Part shown: positions 27,239 through 37,381 of the stretch, one piece after another
Layout: each line of letters starts with the position of its first letter
Position numbering within the stretch: the first letter of the stretch is position 1
Assembly: GCF_000165465.1 (NCBI RefSeq)
Contig: NC_017455.1
Coordinates: forward strand, 1,178,001 to 1,242,000
DNA from: Halanaerobium praevalens DSM 2228
GTDB lineage: Bacteria; Bacillota; Halanaerobiia; Halanaerobiales; Halanaerobiaceae
DNA length: 64,000 nt
Direction: 5' to 3'
The notes under the pieces: model-generated
What the model was told of the DNA's origin: nothing
Seen by the model: only the letters and a program-made list of their open reading frames with translations
The model's database searches: none
Made by a program: the position numbers and the translations under genes

Positions 27239-29458
27239 TTACTGATATTTATTAAGTTTTAAAATTTTATAATAAAGCCTTTCAGCTTCTTTTCCCATCT
27301 CAGCTATAGAATAGTCTTCTGCTACTTTTCGAGCTGCTTTCGAATTTTCTTCATATTTTCCATGTTCCTGCAGCAACTCTTCTATTTTAGCACTCCACTT
27401 TTCTAGATCTTCTTCTGTCTTATAACCATTTTTACCATTTTCAATTACATCATCTATTCCACTTGATTTAACAGCAACAACTGGATTATAGCCAGCCATA
27501 GCCTCTAATAAAACCATGCCTTGAGTTTCAGTTGTTGAAGCAAAAACAAATAAGTCAGCTGCTAAATAATAAAGTGGTATTTCTCGAAAATCAACTGCTC
27601 CAATTAATTCAATTTGCTTTTCTAAATTATTTTTTTTAATCATTTTTTCCAAATTATCTTTTTCAGAGCCAGTACCAATTATAATTAACTTAAACTTAAA
27701 CTCTGTTTTTTCTTTTAATTTTTTAATTCCATTAACTAAAAAATATAAGTTTTTTTCTTTAGACAATCTAGAAACAGAAATTAAAAGTCGATCAGCTTCA
27801 CCAATTAATTTTTCTCTTAAGCTTTTAATTTCAGCTTGGTCACGCTCATAATAATCAAAATCTATTCCTGTCGGTAAAACTTTTATATATCTACTAACTC
27901 CAATATTTCTTAAATATTCTTTAGTAGATTTAGTAGGAGTAAAGACTGCATCAGTATTATTAGCAAAATTTTCGATTAAAAAATGTGATAAACGATTAGC
28001 AAAAAATTTACGCAGAAATAGAATATCAGGTACATAATGAGCATATTTTTCTAAACGAGTATGATAAGTAAAAGCAATTGGTAATTGAAATTTATCTGCT
28101 AATTTACGCCCTTTATTGCCTAACCAAAAAGGATGATGAGCATGAACTAAATCAAAATCAAAAGCTGCAAAATCTTTTTTTATTTGGGTTGAAAAAATAT
28201 TTGTTACAGGAAACTCTAAACCAGATTCTTGATAGTGATATAATGATTTACAACGAATAATATTTTCTTCTTCTTGACTTTTTTCCTTATATTCAGGTGC
28301 AAAAATTTTAACTTCATGCCCTCTTTTTCTTAAAGCTTTAGCTAGTCTTTTAATTGAGATAGGAACTCCACCGATAACTGGAAAATAATTATTTGTAAAC
28401 ATTGCTATCTTTAACTTTTTAGCTTCAAATTCATTTTCAGCATAAGCAAAATCTCGATAATAATCAACCTCTTTGTTTATTTCACGGTGTAAAATATAAA
28501 AAACAGTTAAAGCAATAAATAAAACTAACAAAATATTAATATAGTTGGCATAGAAAAAAGATTGTAAAGCTACCCAAAGGCTAACAACAAGTTTTGACAA
28601 AGAACTTGGATTAGTTTCTAAACGCTTCATTGTAAGTTCTATTCCTTGTGGTGAAACATTAACAACTAAATAATGATAAAAGCTTTTATCATTATCAAAT
28701 ATCAATTCCCCTCCTGCTCCACCACTAATTGTATAGTGTACACCATTTATAGACTCTTGGTGATAAAGACTAAGATTAGAAGAAAATACTTGATCAACAT
28801 TAAATTTTGAAAATATATTTTGATAAAATTCCCTAGTTTTTTTAGAATTAATATACTTAGTCTTATTATCTAGTAGATAATCTGGATTTAACTTGATGGG
28901 AGCTTTATTCATAATTACAATTTTTTTCTGATACCCCTTTGCCATTTCTAATTGATTATGCAGCCATTTTTTCTGCCAATTTAAATTTGTATTAGCAGTT
29001 GTATCTAGAAAAATAAAATAGGAATCACCTAATTCGAAGGCAAAGTAAAAAGGACCAAAATATTTATAAAAGTTTTGATTACCACCATCATCAAACTCTT
29101 TTTCTCCAATTGCAGTTAAAAAAGGTAAATTTAATTTTGCTAAAGTTCTATAAAAAACTCGATATTTACTTTCATCACCATCTCTAAGATTATTACCTGT
29201 AGAAACTATAAAATCAACTTGACTTTTAGTTATTTGAGGTAAAATCTGATTATCAAAAATAGAAATTGAATTTTCTATATTCCCAACTACAGCAAAACTA
29301 TATTCTTCTTTTTTAAGATTTGCTTGTAACTTCTCTACATTTTTAATATTAACTGCCTTAAAATCTTGAATTGTATAGGGAGCATAAATTTTATAACTAA
29401 TTATAATTAAAATAATAATGACTAAAATTGATAAATATAATTTACTTCTATTTCTCAC
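27239..29458 (-). CDS. Phosphoesterase-like domain fused to GT4 glycosyltransferase
   Basis: 739 residues from a GTG with GGGGGAG upstream. There is a membrane helix at residues 7-27. Residues 50-280 look like a calcineurin-type phosphoesterase in outline, but the metal-binding positions are changed (VVGN for G-D-x-H, STGNN for G-D, GEKE for GNHD), so this part is probably not a phosphatase. A second helix near 300-320 precedes a family 4 glycosyltransferase: KIAMFTNNYFPVIGGVPISI, VHAHHPFWLG, and ASTTETQGMVLLEAMAGYNP with the E-x7-E pattern. The transferase resembles diacylglycerol glucosyltransferases that make membrane glycolipids. It overlaps the flippase-like gene upstream by 11 bp, pointing to a shared lipid or polysaccharide job. 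Confidence 0.82.
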   Translation of the reverse strand: MRNRSKLYLSILVIIILIIISYKIYAPYTIQDFKAVNIKNVEKLQANLKKEEYSFAVVGNIENSISIFDNQILPQITKSQVDFIVSTGNNLRDGDESKYRVFYRTLAKLNLPFLTAIGEKEFDDGGNQNFYKYFGPFYFAFELGDSYFIFLDTTANTNLNWQKKWLHNQLEMAKGYQKKIVIMNKAPIKLNPDYLLDNKTKYINSKKTREFYQNIFSKFNVDQVFSSNLSLYHQESINGVHYTISGGAGGELIFDNDKSFYHYLVVNVSPQGIELTMKRLETNPSSLSKLVVSLWVALQSFFYANYINILLVLFIALTVFYILHREINKEVDYYRDFAYAENEFEAKKLKIAMFTNNYFPVIGGVPISIKRLAKALRKRGHEVKIFAPEYKEKSQEEENIIRCKSLYHYQESGLEFPVTNIFSTQIKKDFAAFDFDLVHAHHPFWLGNKGRKLADKFQLPIAFTYHTRLEKYAHYVPDILFLRKFFANRLSHFLIENFANNTDAVFTPTKSTKEYLRNIGVSRYIKVLPTGIDFDYYERDQAEIKSLREKLIGEADRLLISVSRLSKEKNLYFLVNGIKKLKEKTEFKFKLIIIGTGSEKDNLEKMIKKNNLEKQIELIGAVDFREIPLYYLAADLFVFASTTETQGMVLLEAMAGYNPVVAVKSSGIDDVIENGKNGYKTEEDLEKWSAKIEELLQEHGKYEENSKAARKVAEDYSIAEMGKEAERLYYKILKLNKYQ

Positions 29459-30515
29459 CTTCTACTCCCCCTTTAATAATTAAATAAAAAAAGACAAAAA
29501 TACCTATAAAAATACCTATATATTTACTTAAAAATCTCCAATAAAATAAAAGTGGAAACAAATCTTTTTTGGCTATTAAACCTGCAAAAAGTAGTGAATA
29601 CCCTCCTTCAGCAATTCCAGCAGCCCCAGGAGTAGGAGCAAAATACATTATAAAAACAACTAAAATTTGAAGAGCTAGTATTTTTGAAAAAGCAATTTGA
29701 TAACCTAAACCTTTAATTATGAGATAAGAAAATGAAAACTCTGCTAATAAAAATACTGTTGTAAAGAAAAAAGATAAAAAAACAAAAATCTTTTTACCCT
29801 GAATAAAAAAAACTAGATCATTTGAAAAAAGCTCTAAATGTTTAAAAATATATCTGATTATTTTTCTAAACCTTTTTTTAGTTAAAAGATGTTTATTTTT
29901 TAAAAAATAAAAGAATTTATAAGCCATTTTCATAATCAATCTAACTCTAAAAATTATTAAATAGAAAATTAAAAGATAAAGAGCCAGAAAAATTCCTAAA
30001 TAAATAAAAACATAATTACCTGGTAATAAGTTAAGCATTGATTGGTGAGTTAAAACAATAAATGGTACACTCAAAAAAAGCATTGTAGCAGATAATAAGG
30101 TTCTAATTAAGACTGCAGCAGAAGATTTGCCAAGTTCTACTCCTTTTTTCTGTAAAAAATAAACCTGAGCAAAACCGCCTCCAGTTGCAAGTGGAGTGAT
30201 ATTTGAAATAAAAATATTAATAAATACTAATTGATAAATATTCCAAAATGAAATGTCTGCTTTTAAAGTTTTTAAAACAAAATATAGTCTAAGAGCATCT
30301 AAAATAAAATATAAAAAAACTAATAGCAAAAGTGAAACTAAAATATTTTTGGAAAATGAAAAAATAATATCTAGGTTATTACCTTCAGCAAAAAATTTAT
30401 TAAGATAATACATTGAAACAGCAGAAATTAAAACAAAAATTCCAAAGTAAAGCAGTGAACTTTTTAAATTAAAATATTTATCAATAAATGAGTTATTATC
30501 TTCTTGCTTAATCAA
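29448..30515 (-). CDS. Lysylphosphatidylglycerol synthase-type (UPF0104) membrane protein
   Basis: 355 residues from the TTG at 30515, chosen because AAAGGAG lies 9 nt upstream; the frame extends to 30590. Eight or so membrane helices are visible. The motifs ITPLATGGGFAQVYFL and APTPGAAGIAEGGYSLLFAG are the two conserved signatures of the LPG_synthase_TM (AglD2/GtrA-neighbour) family, which moves glycolipids across membranes. The soluble lysyl-transferase domain of true MprF is absent, so it is unlikely to make lysyl-PG. It overlaps and precedes the glycosyltransferase gene; the two probably form an operon that makes and flips a glycolipid. Confidence 0.85.
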   Translation of the reverse strand: MIKQEDNNSFIDKYFNLKSSLLYFGIFVLISAVSMYYLNKFFAEGNNLDIIFSFSKNILVSLLLLVFLYFILDALRLYFVLKTLKADISFWNIYQLVFINIFISNITPLATGGGFAQVYFLQKKGVELGKSSAAVLIRTLLSATMLFLSVPFIVLTHQSMLNLLPGNYVFIYLGIFLALYLLIFYLIIFRVRLIMKMAYKFFYFLKNKHLLTKKRFRKIIRYIFKHLELFSNDLVFFIQGKKIFVFLSFFFTTVFLLAEFSFSYLIIKGLGYQIAFSKILALQILVVFIMYFAPTPGAAGIAEGGYSLLFAGLIAKKDLFPLLFYWRFLSKYIGIFIGIFVFFYLIIKGGVEGEK

Positions 30516-30679
30516 AATTAAATTCTCCTTTACTAGAAATAATTCTAATAATTGACTAAATCTATTTATTAGCTTAAAAGCTTTAAACAAATAAAAATCC
30601 CCAATAAATATAATTATCGACTCAATTATATTATATTGAGGAGTAAAAGTAAAAGTTAATTAATGATTGAGATTATAAT

Positions 30680-31699
30680 TTATTTAATTTTTTGACAAGA
30701 AGATCTTTTGACTAACTTAGTTGGTACAATAGTATTTTGAGGAGTTTTGATCTTTTTATTAATCACTCCAATTAAAAGTTCAGTTGCCTTATTACCTAAA
30801 AGATAGGTATTGATATCAACAGTTGTTAAAGGAGGAGAAATAATTTTAGACATTGGATTATTATTAAAACCAATTATCGAAATATCTTGTGGTATTTTTA
30901 AATTTAAATCATTAAGAGCTTGGATAATAGTATAAGCTATTATATCACTCATTCCATAAAAAGCAGTAATTTCTGGCTGAGTTTTAATTATATTTTGAGT
31001 GAGTCGATAAATACTTTGATGATCTATTTTAGCTGATTGAATAATTAATTCTTCTTTAACTCTTAAATTATTTTTAATAAAAGATTTTTTATAACCACTT
31101 AAACGATCTTGATTTACAGTATAATTAGTATCTCCCAAAATAATAGCAATCTTGTGGTGTCCTTTTTTAATTAAATAATCAACTACCTTTTCACTTGCAG
31201 TAATATTATCATTATTAACCCAATAATATTTATCTTTTGCCTCTGGTCGACCTACAATTACAAATGGGAAGTTTATTGTATTTAACTCCTTAATTAACTG
31301 ATCATCTTTTTTAGCTCTCAAAAGTAAAACACCATCAATTTGTTTACTGCGCACTGCTTTTAAAACAGTTTTCTTTTCTTCTACTTCTCCATTACTGGTT
31401 AATAATAGCAGATTAAAACCTTTAGAATGGGCCAGAACTCCAATAGCTCTTAAAATCTCCGAATAAAAAGGATCAGCAAAAGCTTCTTCTGTTGAATAAG
31501 GAATTACTAAACCTAAATTGTGTGAACGCTGTTTAACTAAATTACGAGCATTAATATTAGGATGGTAACCAAGCTCATCCATTATCTTTTTAACTTTAAC
31601 TTTAGTTTGCTCGCTAATTCTTGGACTATTATTAATTACTCTAGAAACAGTAGATGGAGCTACCCCAGCTTTTTTAGCTATATCTTTTAAAGTAGGCAT
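30680..31699 (-). CDS. LacI-family transcriptional regulator of the maltodextrin-type operon
   Basis: 339 residues from the ATG at 31699, with AAAGGATGAT upstream. It has the N-terminal LacI helix-turn-helix MPTLKDIAKKAGVAPSTVSR and hinge helix NINARNLVKQ, followed by a periplasmic-binding-protein-like sensor domain (GLVIPYSTEEAFADPFYSEI, YGMSDIIAYTIIQALNDL, SIIGFNNNPMSKIISPPLTT). It is the last gene of the operon, starting 5 bp after malG. It probably represses the operon until a sugar binds; the palindrome at 37382-37393 is the likely operator. Confidence 0.92.
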   Translation of the reverse strand: MPTLKDIAKKAGVAPSTVSRVINNSPRISEQTKVKVKKIMDELGYHPNINARNLVKQRSHNLGLVIPYSTEEAFADPFYSEILRAIGVLAHSKGFNLLLLTSNGEVEEKKTVLKAVRSKQIDGVLLLRAKKDDQLIKELNTINFPFVIVGRPEAKDKYYWVNNDNITASEKVVDYLIKKGHHKIAIILGDTNYTVNQDRLSGYKKSFIKNNLRVKEELIIQSAKIDHQSIYRLTQNIIKTQPEITAFYGMSDIIAYTIIQALNDLNLKIPQDISIIGFNNNPMSKIISPPLTTVDINTYLLGNKATELLIGVINKKIKTPQNTIVPTKLVKRSSCQKIK

Positions 31700-31703
31700 T
31701 TTA

Positions 31704-32579
31704 TCATCCTTTAACTCCACCTAAGGTTAAACCGCCAACTAAATAACGAGAAAGTAATAAGAAAATAGCCATAACTGGAATCATAATTAAAACAGAAGCA
31801 GCAGCAAATTGAGACCAGGCTGTATTAAATTCACCTGCTAAGTTTGTTAAACCAACAGGTAAAGTATATAAACTATTATCTGTCATTACAACCCTAGCTA
31901 CCATATATTCATTCCAAGCTGTCATAAAAGAAAATAAAGCAGTAATTACTAAAGCTGGTTTAGCTAAGGGGAGAATGATTTTGTAAAAAGCCTGAAACTG
32001 ATTTAAACCATCAACCAAAGCAGCTTCTTCTAAACTTTCAGGTATAGTATCATAATAACCTTTCATCTGCCAAACACATAAAGGTAAAGCAGTAGATGAA
32101 TACATAATTATCAAACCAAGATGGGCTTTAGCCAGACCTAAAAAAGGAACAACTATTGTTTGTTGAGTTAAACCAAACTGTGATAAAAGTAAATACATTG
32201 GTAATAATAACATAGTAGCTGGAAACATTTGAGTTACTAAAAAGAAAGTTAATCCAGATTTACGCCCTGGAAATCTTTTGCGAGAAAAAACATAACCAGC
32301 TGTTGCTGCCAGAGAGACTCCAATTGTAACAGTAAAAAAAGTAACTAATAAAGAATTTCTAAGCCAAATTAAAAAATCTTTTTCAAAAATTAATTCTCGA
32401 TAAGCTTTAAAAGTAGCATTTGGAGGAATAATTCTTAAGCTTTTAGAATGTAGTGCATCATCTGGTCTCAGTGAAGTTCCAAAAACTCTTAAAGCAGGGT
32501 ATAAGGCAATAATTACAGATATAATTAAAATAAGATGAAAGACAATTTTTTTCCATTTAGAATCTTTTTTAACTGACAT
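31704..32579 (-). CDS. malG: Maltodextrin-type sugar ABC transporter permease (MalG-like)
   Basis: 291 residues with six predicted membrane helices. The EAA loop ESLEEAALVDGLNQFQAFYKI contacts the ATPase, and the C-terminus YLVGGLTLGGVKG is the typical MalG ending. It forms the channel together with the MalF-like protein. AAAGGAGG precedes the ATG. No ATPase gene is in the operon, so a shared MsmX/MalK-type ATPase encoded elsewhere must energise it, as is common in this group. Confidence 0.92.
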   Translation of the reverse strand: MSVKKDSKWKKIVFHLILIISVIIALYPALRVFGTSLRPDDALHSKSLRIIPPNATFKAYRELIFEKDFLIWLRNSLLVTFFTVTIGVSLAATAGYVFSRKRFPGRKSGLTFFLVTQMFPATMLLLPMYLLLSQFGLTQQTIVVPFLGLAKAHLGLIIMYSSTALPLCVWQMKGYYDTIPESLEEAALVDGLNQFQAFYKIILPLAKPALVITALFSFMTAWNEYMVARVVMTDNSLYTLPVGLTNLAGEFNTAWSQFAAASVLIMIPVMAIFLLLSRYLVGGLTLGGVKG

Positions 32580-32592
32580 TTAAAAACCTCCT

Positions 32593-33534
32593 TTAATTTT
32601 CATTAATGTAATCAATAAAACTAATTGCCCAAACTAATAAAATAATAAAAATTATTAAAGAAAAAGCGGCTGCATAACCATAACGATAAAATTCAAAAGC
32701 TGAGCGGTAAACATGGGTAACTAAAATATCAATTTTATTTGTCAGAGTATTTTTAGTTAATAAGTAAATTACTCGCAAATTATTAAAAGTCCAAACTACT
32801 CCCAGAATAACTGCTGGTAACATAACTGGCTTTAATAAAGGCAAGGTAATATGTTTAATTTGCTGCCAGCTGTTAGCACCATCAATTTCTGCTGCTTCGT
32901 AAAAATTAGGATCAATGCTCTGGAGTCCACCTAAAGCAATCATCATCATAAAAGGTATTCCTAACCAAATATTAACAATTAGAGCAGCTATAAAACCAGT
33001 ATTTGCCTGACTTAACCAAGCTACTCCTTCAACTCCTAATTTTCTTAAAAATAAGTTAACTGCTCCATAGCGATAATTAAACATTCCTTTCCAAATCAAA
33101 ACTACAATGTATTGGGGAATGGCCCAAGGAATTACTAATAAAGTTCTATAAACAGATTTAAACATTAAATCTCGGTCAAGTATAATAGCATAAAAAATAC
33201 CAAAACTAACATGAGCTGTAACATTAATAACAGTCCAGGCAACTGTTCTTAAAAGAATCAACCAAAAAGAACTTTCAGTAATAATTCGGACAAAATTTTC
33301 AAAGCCAATATAAGTCAAATCTCCATTTTGAATAAATTGTCGCATATTATACATATTTAGATTAGAAAAAGCTAATTTAAAATTATAAAAAAATGGATAA
33401 ATAACTACAAATAAAACTACTAAAAAAGCAGGTAATAACATTAAATATGAAAATTTATGTTCTCTCCAAAAATCTTTTAAAGAAAAATTAGCTAAACCAG
33501 ATTGAAAATTCAATTTTTGCTCAGACTCGTTCAT
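32593..33534 (-). CDS. malF: Maltodextrin-type sugar ABC transporter permease (MalF-like)
   Basis: 313 residues with six predicted membrane helices (first: YLMLLPAFLVVLFVVIYPFF). The EAA motif NFYEAAEIDGANSWQQIKHI is followed by TLPLLKPVMLP. It pairs with the MalG-like permease, whose gene starts 13 bp downstream. The domain composition is that of carbohydrate-uptake CUT1 permeases. The sugar is inferred from the operon's glucosidase. Confidence 0.92.
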   Translation of the reverse strand: MNESEQKLNFQSGLANFSLKDFWREHKFSYLMLLPAFLVVLFVVIYPFFYNFKLAFSNLNMYNMRQFIQNGDLTYIGFENFVRIITESSFWLILLRTVAWTVINVTAHVSFGIFYAIILDRDLMFKSVYRTLLVIPWAIPQYIVVLIWKGMFNYRYGAVNLFLRKLGVEGVAWLSQANTGFIAALIVNIWLGIPFMMMIALGGLQSIDPNFYEAAEIDGANSWQQIKHITLPLLKPVMLPAVILGVVWTFNNLRVIYLLTKNTLTNKIDILVTHVYRSAFEFYRYGYAAAFSLIIFIILLVWAISFIDYINEN

Positions 33535-33560
33535 CTAAATAACCTCCCATTATTTAGCCT

Positions 33561-33597
33561 AAAAGAAAGGGGGCTTTATTTAAACCCCCTCTTTTTA
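33561..33597 (-). other. Stem-loop between malE and malF
   Basis: GGGGGTTT and AAGCCCCC pair around ATAA and are followed by TTTCTTTT on the transcript strand. Within the operon it probably acts as a partial terminator or mRNA stabiliser, so that binding protein exceeds permease. Confidence 0.7.
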
Positions 33598-33617
33598 ATT
33601 GCAATTAAAGTCTTTAA

Positions 33618-34898
33618 TTAGCGCATACTTTTAATATTTTTTTCTGCTTCTTCTTGCATTTGTTCAGCTGCTGCCTCAGGTGTTAAATCATCACTCATCA
33701 CACTTTGTAAAGCAGGTCTAATAGCATCCCAAATTCCTCTCATTTCAGGAATTACAGGCATTGGTCGTCCATTGCGTAAGGCTTTGGAAGACCCTTTCAT
33801 AATTGGATCATTCTGAATTTGAGGTAATTGATATGCCTGAGCATTACTTGGTAAAAAGTTACTATCTACAAATAATTCTTGAGCTGCTAGATCTGTCATA
33901 AAATCAATAAATTTCAAAACAGCAATTTGTTTTTCTTGACTAAGATTTCTTAACATAATAAAGCCTTTACCACTTGTCATTGGCTGACCATATTTACCTG
34001 TTTTTTTAAATTTAGGTAAAGGTGCAACTCCTAAGTCAATATTATCATTCTGCTGATAACTATCAATTATCCAGTCACCACTAATTATAAAAGCCACATC
34101 GCCGTCTTTAAATAAGCTATCAGCCATTTTATCATCGGCTTCTTTGGGTACAATTTGATATTTATATTTAAGGTCATGGGCAAACTGTAAGGCGTCTACT
34201 GTTGCTTCAGTATTTAAAGTTGGATTATATTCTTCATCAAAAACCCAGCCTCCAAAACCACCTTGGAAAGTAATCCACCAAAAAGGTTCATTTAAATTAT
34301 AAGCTAAACCATATTTATCAGCTAAACCATCTCCATCCTGATCAATAGTATTTTCTTGAGCAATGGCAATTAAGTCTTCCCAGGTTGCTGGAGGTTGATC
34401 GACAATATTTTTATTATACATTAACATTAAATGATTGCCCATTGTAACTGGAACTCCATAATTTTTACCGTTTAAACTCATTCCAGCTAAGGCAGAATTA
34501 ATATATTTATTTTTCATTTTATCACTCATCAAATTATCAAGAGGTTGAGCTAAGCCCATTATTGAAAATGGTCCAATATGATCAAAAGGACTTAAAACTA
34601 CATCTGGACCCTGTCCTCCCATATAAGCAGTTTGAGTATTTTGTCTTAAGTCTTCTACTCCTTGATGAGTAGCCTCAACCTTTATATTTGGATATTTAGA
34701 CTCAAATTTTTTGATTAACCCGTCTGTCAAAACAGAGTCTAAAGTAGCATCAATTGACTCCCAGTATTTAATTGTTACTTTTTGACTTAGATCTTTTTGA
34801 TCAAGGCTTTGAGAAGTAGTTTCTGCTAAAACTCCTAAACTTAGACTGCAAATTAAAATCAAAACTAAAATGGAAATTTTGAAAATTGAATTTTTCAT
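33618..34898 (-). CDS. malE: Maltodextrin-type sugar-binding protein (MalE-like)
   Basis: 426 residues. A signal peptide (SILVLILICSLSLGVLAE) is cut near LAE-TTS, and no mature lipobox Cys follows, so it is likely periplasmic. It is an SBP family 1 protein: VTIKYWESIDATLDSVLTDG, YMGGQGPDVVLSPFDHIG, DVAFIISGDWIIDSYQ, MTSGKGFIMLR. It captures an oligosaccharide, probably an alpha-glucan, for the MalF/MalG channel. It lies 37 bp after the glucosidase gene and is followed by a hairpin. Confidence 0.92.
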   Translation of the reverse strand: MKNSIFKISILVLILICSLSLGVLAETTSQSLDQKDLSQKVTIKYWESIDATLDSVLTDGLIKKFESKYPNIKVEATHQGVEDLRQNTQTAYMGGQGPDVVLSPFDHIGPFSIMGLAQPLDNLMSDKMKNKYINSALAGMSLNGKNYGVPVTMGNHLMLMYNKNIVDQPPATWEDLIAIAQENTIDQDGDGLADKYGLAYNLNEPFWWITFQGGFGGWVFDEEYNPTLNTEATVDALQFAHDLKYKYQIVPKEADDKMADSLFKDGDVAFIISGDWIIDSYQQNDNIDLGVAPLPKFKKTGKYGQPMTSGKGFIMLRNLSQEKQIAVLKFIDFMTDLAAQELFVDSNFLPSNAQAYQLPQIQNDPIMKGSSKALRNGRPMPVIPEMRGIWDAIRPALQSVMSDDLTPEAAAEQMQEEAEKNIKSMR

Positions 34899-34934
34899 TA
34901 ATAATTCCTCCTTTAAATTTTGATAAATCTAAAC

Positions 34935-37337
34935 TTATTCTATGGTAATTTTATTTATAAGAGCTGGAATTTTAATCTCCAGAGTCTTATCAGAATAAAT
35001 AAAGTTAGTTATTTTTTGGCCATCAGCATAGATTTTATTTGGAGTCTGATGAAAATTATTAAAAATCAATTTATATCTTTTAAATTCTTGCTGATAATTA
35101 TTAACTACTTGATCTATTTTAAAAACTAATTTATTTCCAGCAGATTGATAGTTGAATTCAGTCATCTTATAATTTCCATTTTGATAATCATAAGATAGAC
35201 CATCATCATTATATAATTTATAATTTTCTCTGCTCTCAGATTGATCTAAAAATATATTTAGTTCTAATTTTTCCAGCTTTTTTTCTCCAATATAATTTAA
35301 TTTTTCATTCAGAGGAATAATACTTCCAGCTTTAATAAAAATAGGCAATTTAGCCAAAGGAGCATCAATAATAATATATTTTTGGCCTTGATAAACTTTT
35401 TTATTCCAAAAATCAAACCATTTACCCTGGGGTAAATAGACCATTCTCTTTTTTTGATCAGGTTTATAAACTGGAGCAATTAGAATACTATCTCCAACCA
35501 TAAATTGATCAGAAAGATTTTGACATTCCTCATCTGAGGGAAATTCCATAATTAAAGGTCTCAGCATCGGTAATCCAGTTTTAGAACTTTGATAAAAAAG
35601 ATTATAAATATGAGTTATAAATTTATATCTTAATTCAATATATTTTTTAATAATTTTTTCATATTTAGGGCCAAAAGACCACGGTTCTTGCTGGATAGCC
35701 CTTACTTCACAATGATTTCTAAAAAAAGGCATAAAAGCTCCAAGTTGAGTCCAGCGGCATAATAGTTCACCATTACTATTACCAGTAAAACCACCAACAT
35801 CTGTACCACAAAAATTTATACCAGAAAGTCCCATATTCATCAACATTGGCATTGCTAATTTAAGATGATCCCAAAAACTTCTATTATCACCAGTCCAAAC
35901 AGCAGCATAACGCTGAATTCCCGCAAAACCAGCTCTTGTTAAAACAAATGGCCTCTCATTTTTTAAAGTTGATTTCAAACCTTTATAAGTAGCTTTATTT
36001 TCCAAAAAACCATATAAATTATGAAACTGACGGTGTGTTCCAATATCTCCATCATTTTGATGTATTACTTCAGTATCCATAGTATCTTTTTTATTAAAAA
36101 CAGCAGGTTCATTCATATCATTCCAGATTCCTTTAACTCCTTGTTTAACAAAATCTTTTTGTAACTTAGCCCACCATTTCCTAACTTTGCTTTGAGTAAA
36201 ATCGGGAAAAGCACAGTCCCCAGGCCAAACTTCATCTATAAATACTTTACCATCAAGATATTTACAGAAATAATCATTTTTTATTCCCTCTTGATATAAT
36301 TTGTATTCTGGATCTTTTTTCACTCCAGGATCAATAATTGTAACTGGTTTAATTCCATTTTTATTTAATTTAGCTAACATAGTTTCTGGATTTGGAAATC
36401 GTTTTCGATCCCAAGTATAAATTTTATATTGATCCATATAGTGGATATCAAAATGGAAAGAATCACAAGGTATTTCTTTATTTCTAAAATCTGCTAAAAG
36501 AGATTCGACTTCAGCTTGAGGATAATAACTATATCGAGATTGATGATAACCAAGTGACCATTTAGGTGGTAAAGGCATTTTGCCTGTAATTTGAGTATAT
36601 TTACTAACAACTTCTTTTAAAGATGGACCATTAATAAAATAATAATCTAATTTTCCACCTTCAGCCCAAAAAGAAAAATAAGCTTGACCTTCACTACCTA
36701 AATCAAAAAAACTTTTATATGAATTATCAAAGTAAATTCCGTAACTATTTTGACTATTAAAACTAATTAAAAAAGGTATTGACTGATAAAGAGGATCTGT
36801 ATCACTAACATGAGGAACAAAGGTATCATGATTCCACATTTGATAACGCTTCCCTTTTTTATCTAGCCAGCCTGTTTTTTCACCTAAACCATAAAATCTT
36901 TCAGTATTTAAAAAAGATTTCCAGGCTCTAACTTTTTTGCCCTGCCAGCCTAAGGCATGTTTAGTATAATCTTGGTGAATTAACTCTCCTGCCTGATTAA
37001 AAACTTTAAGAGCAAATTTATCTTTTCTTATTTTAAGTACTAAACTACTTGTTTTAATAATAAGTTGATTTTCTTTAGATTGTATTTTGAAATCTTGATA
37101 ATTTAAATTATGTTCTACTACTGCCTCAGTTCTTTTTAAATCTATTTTTTTAGTTAAGGGTACCATAATTAATCTAAAAATATCAGCTTTTAAAAATTTA
37201 ATAATTAATTTAGCATTTTTAAATTTTAATTTTATTAAATTTTCTTTAATTTCATAATCTGAGATTGCCTTTAATTTGTCATAATCAGAACTTGTATCTT
37301 TAGTTTTAGTAGTTAATAAAGCTTGGCTGTTATCCAT
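34935..37337 (-). CDS. Family 31 alpha-glucosidase
   Basis: 800 residues from the ATG at 37337 (AAAGGGG upstream; an in-frame TTG at 37355 lacks spacing). It has an N-terminal beta-sandwich, then the GH31 catalytic barrel. KGIWNDMNEPAVF carries the nucleophile Asp, and RYAAVWTGDNRSFWDHLKLA carries the acid/base region. No signal peptide, so it is cytoplasmic. It releases glucose from the non-reducing ends of alpha-linked oligosaccharides delivered by the downstream ABC transporter. First gene of the operon; alpha-xylosidase activity is an alternative within the family. Confidence 0.93.
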   Translation of the reverse strand: MDNSQALLTTKTKDTSSDYDKLKAISDYEIKENLIKLKFKNAKLIIKFLKADIFRLIMVPLTKKIDLKRTEAVVEHNLNYQDFKIQSKENQLIIKTSSLVLKIRKDKFALKVFNQAGELIHQDYTKHALGWQGKKVRAWKSFLNTERFYGLGEKTGWLDKKGKRYQMWNHDTFVPHVSDTDPLYQSIPFLISFNSQNSYGIYFDNSYKSFFDLGSEGQAYFSFWAEGGKLDYYFINGPSLKEVVSKYTQITGKMPLPPKWSLGYHQSRYSYYPQAEVESLLADFRNKEIPCDSFHFDIHYMDQYKIYTWDRKRFPNPETMLAKLNKNGIKPVTIIDPGVKKDPEYKLYQEGIKNDYFCKYLDGKVFIDEVWPGDCAFPDFTQSKVRKWWAKLQKDFVKQGVKGIWNDMNEPAVFNKKDTMDTEVIHQNDGDIGTHRQFHNLYGFLENKATYKGLKSTLKNERPFVLTRAGFAGIQRYAAVWTGDNRSFWDHLKLAMPMLMNMGLSGINFCGTDVGGFTGNSNGELLCRWTQLGAFMPFFRNHCEVRAIQQEPWSFGPKYEKIIKKYIELRYKFITHIYNLFYQSSKTGLPMLRPLIMEFPSDEECQNLSDQFMVGDSILIAPVYKPDQKKRMVYLPQGKWFDFWNKKVYQGQKYIIIDAPLAKLPIFIKAGSIIPLNEKLNYIGEKKLEKLELNIFLDQSESRENYKLYNDDGLSYDYQNGNYKMTEFNYQSAGNKLVFKIDQVVNNYQQEFKRYKLIFNNFHQTPNKIYADGQKITNFIYSDKTLEIKIPALINKITIE

Positions 37338-37381
37338 AAAACTTTCCCCTTTCAAAACTTAAACTAGAATTTAAAATTTGC

